Shown here: positions 1-6,016 of the stretch, piece after piece | How positions within the stretch are numbered: the first letter of the stretch is position 1 | Layout of the letters: the number at the start of each line of letters is the position of its first letter | NCBI GenBank assembly: GCA_018067115.1 | Contig: JAGPVI010000324.1 | Span: forward strand, 1 to 6,016 | Source: Bizionia sp. | GTDB lineage: Bacteria > Bacteroidota > Bacteroidia > Flavobacteriales > Flavobacteriaceae | Length of the DNA stretch: 6,016 nucleotides | Reading direction: 5' to 3' | The notes under the pieces: model-generated | Database searches by the model: none | Told to the model about the DNA's origin: nothing | What the model saw: only the letters and a program-made list of their open reading frames with translations | Program-made: the position numbers and the translations under genes

Positions 1-2026
1 CAATACCACTAATTCCTGGCATATGTATATCCATTAATACAACATCGTATTTAGTGGTTTTAACCTTTTCTACAGATTCTTCACCATTATCTACCACGTC
101 GCAATTAAGCTTCATTTTATTTAAAATCTTTTTGGTAATCATTTGGTTGATTTTGTTGTCTTCAACCACCAAGATTTTAATTTTGGTGAGATCAATTTCG
201 CTAATATCTTTAAAGTAGTTTGTTTTCTTTTCTTTAATGACTTCGGTGGTGTGTTCCATAGGGATATCGAAGTAAAAAGTGGTTCCTTTTCCTAGTTCAC
301 TTTTTAAATAAATATTACCCTTTAAAATATCAATAAGTCCTTTTACGATAGATAATCCTAAACCGGTACCACCATATTTTCTGTTAATTTGAATAGAGCC
401 TTGAGAGAAACTTTCGAACATATGTTCTTGTTTCTCTTTACTAATTCCAATACCGTTATCCTCCACCTCAAAGCGAATCTTGTAGATGCCGTTATCTTCG
501 TCAATTTTTTTAGCACGTACCCAAATATCACCGTCTTTAGTAAATTTTATAGAGTTACCAATAAGGTTAATTAAAACCTGAGAAATCTTTAATTGGTCGG
601 CATTATAGTTAAAAGGTAAGTCGTTATCATACTCTAAATGCAATACAATATTATTATCTACAGCCGAATTGTTTAAGGCCGAAATAACGTTAGACATTTT
701 CTTTTTTAAGTTAAATATCTCTGGTTCGATATCTACTTTATTAGCTTCAATTTTATTAATCTGAAGGATGTCGTTAATAAACGTAAGTAAGTATTCTCCA
801 GAAAATTTAAGTGACTGCAAATGGGAAACCTGCTCTGGCTTTGGAGACTCGTCTAATAACATATTTGTTAAACCCGTTACGGCATAGAGAGGTGTTCTTA
901 GCTCATGCGTTACTGTAGATAAAAAGTTAGCCTTTGTTTTAGAGGCTAGTTCGGCATTTTCTTTAGCAATAATTAATTCGGCATTTTTTTTATGTAACAC
1001 ATTATTAGACTTTAGTCTAATATTATTGTTTTTGTATAATGATAAGGTTAAAAGCGATAAAATAGTAATTAGCGCAATACTTAAAATAGTAGTCAGTTGG
1101 TCGAAGGTGTCTTTGTTAGAGCGTTTCTGTATTTCGGCTTCTGTTTCACTAATATAATCGATAACACCCCCTTTTAGAGACGAGCGTTTATTATGCGGGT
1201 AAAAATAGCCGCGCTTAACAGATAGTAAAGAGTCCGTTAAGTGTATGTATTTTTTTAGGTAGCTGTTAGATTCTTTTAAATCACCTTTTTTCTCATACAC
1301 CTGACTTAGAATAATGTAACTAGTGTCTAAAAGTGTTTTAAAGTTGTTAGTATTAGCTATTTTATAGCCAGCTTGCGCGTTTTCTAAAGCGAGATTTAGT
1401 TGGTTTGAATGCGATTGTACGAGTGCTAGGTTTAAAGTCGCGCTACACAATAATTTATTGTATTGAAACTGTTTAGAAATAAGAATAACTTCTTTAAAAA
1501 TAACTACTGCCTGGTCATAATTTTCTAAAGCTAAGTGTACTTTACCTGTGTACAATATAGCTTCAGTTTTTAGTTTCGTTAAATTTTCTTGCTCGTAGTA
1601 TGTGGCTGCCGATGTAAAGTAGTCTAATGCGTGAGTATATTCTTTTTGAGATAAATAAACTTTTCCAATTGTATTGTAAGTAGTGGCTAAATTAATATTA
1701 TCGTTGATCTCTCTTTGAATTTCGATGGCTTGAATAAGCGTTTTAATAGCGGCATCGTTTTCTTCAAAAATGTGTTGTAGCTTACCTAGTTTAGAGTAGG
1801 TAATAGCAAGGTCTTTATTGTTTTTATTTTTTAGGGAGAGTACTAAAGCAGAATCTAATTTTTGTTGTGCATCGAAAAAATGATAGGTGTCTATATCTTT
1901 TTGAGCACTTAAAATAAGTTCTTCTGCTTTGGTTAATGTAGATGTACGGTCTTGCGCAAAAGCACAGTTAAAAACTAAAGAAAAAAAAAGAGTTAAAAGT
2001 AAAGATAGTTTATAGGTACGGTACAT
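1..2026 (-). CDS. Hybrid sensor histidine kinase with periplasmic TPR domain and receiver domain (partial, C-terminus beyond window)
   Basis: Reading in one uninterrupted frame from ATG at 2026-2024 gives 675 codons that run off the window. Residues 1-24 look like a Sec signal peptide (MYRTYK, a hydrophobic core, then AFA before QD). Residues about 74-270 hold five TPR-like units with an exact 40-residue period. A single membrane helix spans about 311-331 and is followed by a short charged helix. The HisKA domain carries the H box THELRTPL with phospho-acceptor H374. The HATPase domain shows the N box (N487, N491), the G1 box DNGIGI (523-528) and the G2 box GGTGLGL (552-558). A receiver domain begins near residue 616 with acidic E622/D623 and the phospho-acceptor D666 in MDIHMP. 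The expected role is autophosphorylation at H374 and transfer to D666 in response to a signal sensed by the periplasmic TPRs; the signal is unknown. The receiver lysine and any Hpt or DNA-binding output domain lie outside the window. The start is supported by the signal peptide and the upstream -7 element. Confidence 0.93.
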   Translation of the reverse strand, partial: MYRTYKLSLLLTLFFSLVFNCAFAQDRTSTLTKAEELILSAQKDIDTYHFFDAQQKLDSALVLSLKNKNNKDLAITYSKLGKLQHIFEENDAAIKTLIQAIEIQREINDNINLATTYNTIGKVYLSQKEYTHALDYFTSAATYYEQENLTKLKTEAILYTGKVHLALENYDQAVVIFKEVILISKQFQYNKLLCSATLNLALVQSHSNQLNLALENAQAGYKIANTNNFKTLLDTSYIILSQVYEKKGDLKESNSYLKKYIHLTDSLLSVKRGYFYPHNKRSSLKGGVIDYISETEAEIQKRSNKDTFDQLTTILSIALITILSLLTLSLYKNNNIRLKSNNVLHKKNAELIIAKENAELASKTKANFLSTVTHELRTPLYAVTGLTNMLLDESPKPEQVSHLQSLKFSGEYLLTFINDILQINKIEANKVDIEPEIFNLKKKMSNVISALNNSAVDNNIVLHLEYDNDLPFNYNADQLKISQVLINLIGNSIKFTKDGDIWVRAKKIDEDNGIYKIRFEVEDNGIGISKEKQEHMFESFSQGSIQINRKYGGTGLGLSIVKGLIDILKGNIYLKSELGKGTTFYFDIPMEHTTEVIKEKKTNYFKDISEIDLTKIKILVVEDNKINQMITKKILNKMKLNCDVVDNGEESVEKVKTTKYDVVLMDIHMPGISGI

Positions 2027-2048
2027 TAGTAATATGTAGGTTAATACA

Positions 2049-2056
2049 CAAATATA
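2049..2056 (-). promoter_or_regulatory. Candidate Bacteroidota -7 promoter element for the hybrid kinase gene
   Basis: Read on the minus strand, the site is TATATTTG, a full match to the Bacteroidota primary-sigma -7 consensus TAnnTTTG. It ends 22 bases before the kinase ATG, which would leave a very short leader. The -33 element (TTTG) is not clearly present; only a TTTA-like stretch inside GTTTAC near 2069-2074 is seen, and its spacing is short. The site lies in the 52-bp gap after the GAPDH gene, so the kinase may have its own promoter even if read-through also occurs. No intrinsic terminator is visible in this gap. Confidence 0.5.
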
Positions 2057-2078
2057 ATTATTTATGTAGTAAACGTCT

Positions 2079-3074
2079 CTATTTTCTCGATAAATTGATA
2101 ATCAGGTCAATCACTCGACTAGAATACCCGGTTTCATTATCATACCAGCCAATAATTTTCACCATATTTCCAATTACAGACGTCATCTGTGCATCGAAAA
2201 TACAAGAATGTGTATTACCAACAATATCTATAGATACAATAGGGTCTTCGGTATATTCTAAAACACCTTTATATTGATATTGTGCTGCCGTTTTAAATGC
2301 CGCATTAACCTCGTCTATCGTAACAGTTTTCTGGACATTAAATGTAATGTCTGTTAGGGAGCCGTTGGCAACAGGAACGCGAATACCGCAACCTCCAATG
2401 GCATTAGATAGTTCTGGGAAAATTTTTGTCAATGCCTTTGCCGCACCAGTAGTTGTGGGTACTATCGATTGGCCTGCGGCACGTGCACGTCGTAAATCTC
2501 TATGAGGCTGGTCGTGTAAACTTTGGTCTGTAGTATACGAGTGAATCGTAGTTATATACGCTTCATTGATGCCGCAAAGATCTTTAATAACCGCAATCAT
2601 TGGGGCTGCATTATTTGTGGTACACGACGCATTAGAGATTATTTTTTCAGAACCATCTAAAATAGCCTCATTTACACCAAGAACAATAGTTTTAATGTCG
2701 TCGGTTTCTGGCGGAACACTTAAAATAACGCGTTTTGCTCCGTTTTTGATATGGTATTCTAAAGCCTCTTTAGTTTTAAACTTTCCTGAAGCTTCAATAA
2801 CGAAATCCACATTATAGGGATTCCAATTGATGTCTTTGGGGTGGTTATGGTTAAGCAATACCACCTTTTTGCCATTAGCAATAATATGAGTTGCGTCATG
2901 CGATACATCTCCTTTAAAAATACCGTGAATACTGTCGTATTTTAATAAGTGGCTTAGCGTTTTAACATCCGAAAGGTCATTAATAGCAACAATGTTTACA
3001 TTAGGGTAGTCTTGTAACAATCTAAAAACACGTCGTCCAATGCGACCAAAACCATTAATGGCGACAGTAATCAT
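2079..3074 (-). CDS. gap: Type I glyceraldehyde-3-phosphate dehydrogenase
   Basis: Cytosolic glycolytic enzyme that oxidises and phosphorylates glyceraldehyde 3-phosphate to 1,3-bisphosphoglycerate. The protein has 331 residues, the normal family length (same as E. coli GapA). The Rossmann motif NGFGRIGR is at 7-14 and the acidic residue that typically favours NAD is in NDLSD (D33). The catalytic site ASCTTN has C151, and H178 in the HSYT motif is the expected base. The S-loop (about 183-213) reads HRDLRRARAAG then TTTGAAKA and keeps P190, as in NAD-type Bacillus enzymes. The C-terminal WYDNETGYS motif is intact. NAD preference is inferred from D33, L34 and P190. One oddity is that the residue four after the catalytic Cys is Asn155, where most bacterial enzymes have a second Cys (CTTNC). 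The ATG lies one base after the lipA stop, so it is very likely co-transcribed and perhaps translationally coupled with lipA. Whether the genome has a second GAPDH cannot be judged here. Confidence 0.97.
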   Translation of the reverse strand: MITVAINGFGRIGRRVFRLLQDYPNVNIVAINDLSDVKTLSHLLKYDSIHGIFKGDVSHDATHIIANGKKVVLLNHNHPKDINWNPYNVDFVIEASGKFKTKEALEYHIKNGAKRVILSVPPETDDIKTIVLGVNEAILDGSEKIISNASCTTNNAAPMIAVIKDLCGINEAYITTIHSYTTDQSLHDQPHRDLRRARAAGQSIVPTTTGAAKALTKIFPELSNAIGGCGIRVPVANGSLTDITFNVQKTVTIDEVNAAFKTAAQYQYKGVLEYTEDPIVSIDIVGNTHSCIFDAQMTSVIGNMVKIIGWYDNETGYSSRVIDLIINLSRK

Positions 3075-3075
3075 A

Positions 3076-3951
3076 TTAGTTAATATGTTTTTGAGCTTTG
3101 TAAGACGAACGTACTAAAGCACTACTTTCTACGTGTCTAAATCCTAGTTCTAAACCAATTTCTTTGAATTCTTCAAATTGATCAGGCATTATAAAACGCT
3201 TAACAGGTAAGTGTTTTTTACTAGGCTGTAAATATTGCCCAATAGTTACAACATCTACATCGTTTGCTCTTAAATCGTGAAGAGTTTCTATAACCTCTTC
3301 TCGTGTTTCACCCAAACCTAACATAATACCAGATTTAGTACGACGTTGACCTTGTTGTTTTAAGTATTTTAAAACACCTAAACTTCTTTCGTATTTAGCT
3401 TGAATTCTTACCTCTCGTGTTAAACGCTTAACGGTTTCAATGTTATGCGATACCACTTCTGGAGCTACATTAATAATACGGTCGATATGTTTTTCGATAC
3501 CTTGAAAATCAGGGATTAAGGTTTCTAGAGTCGTTTCAGGATTCATTCGGCGAACAGATTTTACAGTTTCTGCCCACATAATACTCCCCATATCTTTTAG
3601 GTCATCTCTATCCACACTCGTTAAAACAGCGTGTTTTATGCCCATAATTTTTATAGAACGGGCTACTTTTTCAGGCTCATCCCAGTCTACAGTTTCTGGT
3701 CTTCCGGTTTTTACACCACAAAAACCACATGAACGCGTACATACATTACCAAGAATCATAAAAGTTGCGGTACCTTCACCCCAACACTCACCCATATTTG
3801 GGCAACTTCCAGAAGCACAGATCGTATTTAATCCATACTTATCTACTAAACCTCTTAATTCGGTGTACTTTTTACCTGTTGGTAATTTTACCCGTAACCA
3901 CTTTGGTTTTTTTTGTGCTGGTAATATACTGGAAACTGTTTCGCTTTTCAT
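3076..3951 (-). CDS. lipA: Lipoyl synthase (radical SAM)
   Basis: LipA inserts two sulfur atoms into octanoyl groups on the lipoyl domains of 2-oxoacid dehydrogenases and the glycine cleavage H protein, using S-adenosylmethionine and two [4Fe-4S] clusters. With the ATG at 3951-3949 the protein has 291 residues, a normal length. The auxiliary-cluster cysteines are C45, C50 and C56 (in CASGSCPNMGEC). The radical SAM cysteines are C71, C75 and C78 (CTRSCGFC). The C-terminal RSSY motif (281-284), whose serine ligates the auxiliary cluster, is present. Other family motifs include LTSVDRDDL and SGIMLGLGE. A longer frame opens at a TTG at 3981 but adds ten residues unlike the family and runs across the -7 promoter element, so the ATG is preferred. 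The gap gene follows after one base. No octanoyltransferase gene (lipB) is present in the window. Confidence 0.97.
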   Translation of the reverse strand: MKSETVSSILPAQKKPKWLRVKLPTGKKYTELRGLVDKYGLNTICASGSCPNMGECWGEGTATFMILGNVCTRSCGFCGVKTGRPETVDWDEPEKVARSIKIMGIKHAVLTSVDRDDLKDMGSIMWAETVKSVRRMNPETTLETLIPDFQGIEKHIDRIINVAPEVVSHNIETVKRLTREVRIQAKYERSLGVLKYLKQQGQRRTKSGIMLGLGETREEVIETLHDLRANDVDVVTIGQYLQPSKKHLPVKRFIMPDQFEEFKEIGLELGFRHVESSALVRSSYKAQKHIN

Positions 3952-3970
3952 ATATAAAATTTTGTGGCTA

Positions 3971-3978
3971 CAAAGATA
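3971..3978 (-). promoter_or_regulatory. Candidate Bacteroidota -7 promoter element for lipA-gap
   Basis: On the minus strand the site reads TATCTTTG, matching TAnnTTTG exactly. It ends 19 bases before the preferred lipA ATG, which predicts transcription starting roughly 10-15 bases ahead of the start codon. The -33 motif is weak (TTTA-like sequences at 4002-4005 only). The element lies inside the ten-codon extension that a TTG start at 3981 would need, which supports the shorter lipA protein. The same octamer precedes the small protein gene at 6007-6014. Confidence 0.55.
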
Positions 3979-4018
3979 CAAAGTATTCTATAAACTAGTT
4001 ATAAAGAATCCCTAAAAC

Positions 4019-4035
4019 TGGCGAGATGTGGTGAG
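4019..4035. repeat. Short imperfect direct repeat in the lipA upstream region
   Basis: On the plus strand TGGCGAG (4019-4025) and TGGTGAG (4029-4035) form a direct repeat of seven bases with one mismatch and a ten-base period, about one helical turn. It is a local GC-rich island in an otherwise very AT-rich 155-bp intergenic region. It lies roughly 55-70 bases upstream of the predicted lipA transcription start, a position where an activator could bind. A regulatory role is inference only, and a repeat this short may be chance. Confidence 0.25.
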
Positions 4036-4106
4036 TCAATATTAAAAATAATAAGCTTTACTTTTAAATAATTTTTGGGTGATAAAAAAGGAGTTAAATA
4101 GTGTTT

Positions 4107-4667
4107 TTAAGAAAAAGAATCGCTTTTTTTAATAACGTCTGCAAGTAGTTTTTTAGCACGTAATAACTTCACTTTAACATTGTTCATAGGTTCGTTAAGT
4201 GCAACGCTAATTTCTTTATAACTCAATTCTTGAAAATACCGAAGGTTGATAATTTCTTGATAATGTGGTTTTAACTTTTTTATATCTCGTAAAAGCTTTG
4301 CTAAATTTTGTTCGGTGATTAATTTGTCTTCAGCAGAAGGGGTTTCGTCTGCTACTAAATACACCGTGTTATCTTGGCTGTTGATGATTTTTGAGTTGAT
4401 AGAGCTTTTTTCTTTACGTACTAAATCAATATGAATATTTTTAGAAATGGTAATTAACCACGTTTTAAACGTATAATTCTCGTTATACGTGTCAATCTTA
4501 TCGAAAGCCTTAGAAAAGGTTTGAATAGTAATATCTTCAGCGTCATTTTCGTTTTCTATCCGCTTTAATTGATACCCGTAAACATAATCCCAATATTCGT
4601 TTAATAGAAAATTAAACGCTTTTTGATTGTTCTGTTTCGCCTTTTTGATGGCTTTTTCTATTTCCAA
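4107..4667 (-). CDS. ECF-type RNA polymerase sigma factor (sigma-70 family), TTG start
   Basis: Predicted alternative sigma factor of 186 residues that directs RNA polymerase to a specific promoter set. Region 2 spans about 17-85 and includes DAEDITIQTFSKAF (42-55) for core binding, followed by the region 2.3/2.4 segment FKTWLITISKNIHIDLVRK. A polar linker covers about 86-125. Region 4 spans about 130-180, with a helix-turn-helix at about 149-171 (LSYKEISVAL, then NNVKVKLLRAKK). The frame has no ATG until codon 161, well inside region 4. TTG at 4667-4665 gives the family-like N-terminus MEIEKAIKKAKQ and is the best start. It overlaps the end of the glycosyltransferase gene by 10 bases, suggesting coupled translation. 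No anti-sigma gene lies next to it: upstream is the glycosyltransferase and downstream is lipA. The regulon and the inducing signal cannot be deduced from the sequence. The family assignment is firm, and the start is fairly sure. Confidence 0.92.
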   Translation of the reverse strand: MEIEKAIKKAKQNNQKAFNFLLNEYWDYVYGYQLKRIENENDAEDITIQTFSKAFDKIDTYNENYTFKTWLITISKNIHIDLVRKEKSSINSKIINSQDNTVYLVADETPSAEDKLITEQNLAKLLRDIKKLKPHYQEIINLRYFQELSYKEISVALNEPMNNVKVKLLRAKKLLADVIKKSDSFS

Positions 4668-5770
4668 TAGTTTGGTTTTGAAATGAGATTTGCAATAAAT
4701 ATAGTGAATTGAAAACCAATTAAAAATAGTTCTAAAAAGGGTAAGATGAAAATTAAATCGAGTTCATTTAGTTTTTTAGCAGAGAAACCTACGGCTAAAA
4801 ACTGAATTATAAAACGTAATAATACAAGTGCCACTACAAATTGCCAATAAAAACCAGTCGCTATAAGTGTTATCGAAAAAGTCCAAAATAGCAACTGAGA
4901 GCTATAAAACAATCCTAATAGGTATTTGTGTAAGGGTTTGTATTTTTTAGCAGTAGATACGTGTCTGCGTTTTTGTCTGTACCAACTGTTTAAAGATGTT
5001 TTAGGAATAGAAGAGGTGAAGCTATTTGGTGTAAAACATAAGTTGGTATTCTCTGCATTGGCAGCTTCATTTATAAATAAATCGTCGTCTCCAGACCGAA
5101 TATCAATATGATTTATAAAACCGTTAGTTTTAAAAAACTCTGAACGTTTATAAGCCAAATTCCGACCAACGCCCATAAATGGAATACCAATTTTCGCAAA
5201 TGAGAAATATTGAATAGCGGTAAGTAGCGTCTCGTAACGTATTACTTTATTTAGCACCGAATTCTTGATTTTATTATAAGCACCGTAGCCAAGGACTATA
5301 GTATTCTTCTCAGAGAAATGAGCAGTCATTTCACTAATCCAATGTTCGGAAACTGGTTTGCAGTCGGCGTCGGTTAATAGTAGATGTTCGTATTGTGCAG
5401 CTTTTATACCTAAGGTTAGCGCATATTTTTTCTTGCCCCAAAAGGCTTCCGTATTCCTAACATTAACAATTTTAATATTGGGGTATTGCTCTGCGAACGC
5501 TTCCATTATTTCTAAGGTGTTGTCGCTAGAGGCATCGTTAATTAAAACGACTTGGAAGTTAGGGTAGTTTTGATTTAAAATAGAAGGTAAAAAAGAGACT
5601 AGATTTTTCGCTTCGTTTTTAGCGCAAATTAAAACCGAAACAGGTAGTGTATTCGGTGTTGTTTGAATAGGTTTATGGAAAGCAAAGCTGCCAAAAACGA
5701 TACCGTAAAACACAACTTGAATACAAACTATAACAACAAAGCTATAGAATACAATATCAAGTATTACCAT
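4658..5770 (-). CDS. Membrane-associated family 2 glycosyltransferase
   Basis: Predicted inverting GT-A glycosyltransferase of 370 residues that transfers a sugar from a nucleotide donor on the cytosolic face of the inner membrane; donor and acceptor are unknown. One N-terminal membrane helix (about 5-31) is followed by the catalytic domain. It opens with SVLICAKNEAKNL (45-57) and INDASSDNT (77-85) for nucleotide binding. The metal-binding DxD motif is D134-A-D136 in LLLTDADC, and the acidic GDDDLF motif (227-232) supplies the likely catalytic aspartate. A QKRRH motif (266-270) corresponds to QxxRW of processive enzymes, with His in place of Trp. Two or three membrane helices follow (about 284-328 and 339-363). 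The ATG is 6 bases after the stop of the small upstream gene, and the 3' end overlaps the sigma-factor start, so the three genes form one operon. Envelope glycan or glycolipid synthesis is a reasonable guess only. Confidence 0.9.
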   Translation of the reverse strand: MVILDIVFYSFVVIVCIQVVFYGIVFGSFAFHKPIQTTPNTLPVSVLICAKNEAKNLVSFLPSILNQNYPNFQVVLINDASSDNTLEIMEAFAEQYPNIKIVNVRNTEAFWGKKKYALTLGIKAAQYEHLLLTDADCKPVSEHWISEMTAHFSEKNTIVLGYGAYNKIKNSVLNKVIRYETLLTAIQYFSFAKIGIPFMGVGRNLAYKRSEFFKTNGFINHIDIRSGDDDLFINEAANAENTNLCFTPNSFTSSIPKTSLNSWYRQKRRHVSTAKKYKPLHKYLLGLFYSSQLLFWTFSITLIATGFYWQFVVALVLLRFIIQFLAVGFSAKKLNELDLIFILPFLELFLIGFQFTIFIANLISKPNYWK

Positions 5771-5776
5771 TCTTTA

Positions 5777-5980
5777 TTACGAGTGTTGAGGTTCGCTGCA
5801 GTTTTCGTATTGTTCTGGCGTTTTTCCGCAAAAACCACACGATTCACCTTCTTTATTTAACATTGGGTTCTGGCTCGCGCAGGTACCTGCAAATTTACCA
5901 TCTTTTTTTGCCCAAATTTTTATTGCTATTCCAGCTATTGCTAAACCTAAAAGTACTAATGTAATTGCTAGTAGTTTCAT
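5777..5980 (-). CDS. Small membrane-anchored four-cysteine protein of unknown function
   Basis: A 67-residue protein with one hydrophobic helix at about 3-23 followed by basic residues (K21, K25, K26, K29). The short soluble tail has cysteines at 34, 48, 51 and 61, including CGFCGK (48-53). There is no lipobox. The basic residues flank the C-terminal side of the helix, so by the positive-inside rule the tail may face the cytosol. There the four cysteines could bind a metal such as zinc, but this is inference. The tail could instead be exported if the helix acts as a signal anchor or signal peptide. It resembles short flavobacterial proteins usually annotated only as membrane or secreted protein. 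It ends with tandem stops (TAATAA) 6 bases before the glycosyltransferase ATG and is preceded by a good -7 promoter element. That context, the clean signal-like N-terminus and the cysteine spacing support a real gene despite its size. Confidence 0.85.
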   Translation of the reverse strand: MKLLAITLVLLGLAIAGIAIKIWAKKDGKFAGTCASQNPMLNKEGESCGFCGKTPEQYENCSEPQHS

Positions 5981-6006
5981 GTGTGTATTGTTCTTAATAA
6001 TTTTTA

Positions 6007-6014
6007 CAAAGATA
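6007..6014 (-). promoter_or_regulatory. Candidate Bacteroidota -7 promoter element for the small protein-glycosyltransferase-sigma operon
   Basis: On the minus strand the site reads TATCTTTG, a full match to TAnnTTTG. It ends 26 bases before the ATG of the four-cysteine protein. The -33 element would lie beyond the window edge and cannot be examined. It is the only promoter candidate seen for the three-gene operon, as the genes within it are packed with no room for internal promoters outside coding sequence. Confidence 0.55.
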
Positions 6015-6016
6015 CT

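Noticed and set aside
389..574. Plus-strand open frame of 61 codons
   Set aside because: It lies antisense to the well-conserved HATPase region of the kinase gene and has no recognisable domain.
2027..2078. Possible terminator between the GAPDH gene and the kinase gene
   Set aside because: No inverted repeat with a T-tract is visible in the 52 bases; only the promoter-like element stands out.
2095..2817. Two plus-strand open frames opposite the GAPDH gene
   Set aside because: They are mirror frames of a strongly conserved coding sequence, with no family resemblance or promoter.
3638..4015. Overlapping plus-strand open frames of 125 and 77 codons opposite lipA
   Set aside because: They are antisense to the conserved cysteine-motif region of lipA, the two frames exclude each other, and neither has recognisable motifs.
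4045..4080. AT-rich near-inverted repeat (AAAAATAAT and AATAATTTTT) downstream of the sigma gene, considered as a terminator
   Set aside because: The arms do not pair cleanly, contain no GC pairs and are not followed by a proper stem plus U-tract arrangement, so it is background AT richness.
4926..5860. Plus-strand open frames opposite the glycosyltransferase and small protein genes
   Set aside because: These are shadows of the minus-strand genes; they have no domain signal and no supporting promoter.
1..6016. Search for mobile elements, CRISPR arrays, tRNA or rRNA genes, defence or toxin systems
   Set aside because: The genes are tightly packed core-type genes on one strand, and no terminal repeats, spaced repeats or RNA-gene motifs were seen.

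Overview
The window looks like a chromosomal core segment from a low-GC member of the Bacteroidota, most likely the marine Flavobacteriaceae. The DNA is AT-rich and has no strong Shine-Dalgarno sequences. Matches to the Bacteroidota -7 promoter element TAnnTTTG sit just upstream of several genes. The protein set (TPR hybrid histidine kinase, flavobacterial-type ECF sigma factor, LipA) fits that group; this placement is inference from motifs, not from a database search. All six genes lie on the minus strand, so the order of transcription runs from high to low coordinates.

Right part (6016 to 4107): a small membrane-anchored four-cysteine protein, a family 2 glycosyltransferase with several membrane segments, and an ECF-type sigma factor form a compact operon. 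The spacings are 6 nt and then a 10-nt overlap. A -7 element (TATCTTTG) precedes the first gene at the window edge. The sigma factor appears to start at TTG inside the last codons of the glycosyltransferase gene.

Middle (4106 to 2079): a 155-nt non-coding gap carries a -7 element and a small GC-rich direct repeat. It is followed by lipA (lipoyl synthase) and a type I glyceraldehyde-3-phosphate dehydrogenase gene separated by a single base, which are almost certainly co-transcribed. Both enzymes serve central carbon flow: GAPDH in glycolysis, and LipA by making the lipoyl cofactor of pyruvate and 2-oxoglutarate dehydrogenases and the glycine cleavage system.

Left part (2078 to 1): after a 52-nt gap with another -7 element lies a large hybrid sensor kinase. 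It has a signal peptide, five TPR units with an exact 40-residue period, one membrane helix, HisKA, HATPase and the start of a receiver domain. The window edge cuts it just after the phospho-acceptor aspartate.

No mobile element, CRISPR array, RNA gene or clear intrinsic terminator was seen. I find no evidence of a novel multi-gene system here. The most open questions are the function of the four-cysteine mini-protein with its glycosyltransferase and sigma-factor neighbours, and the TTG start of the sigma factor.
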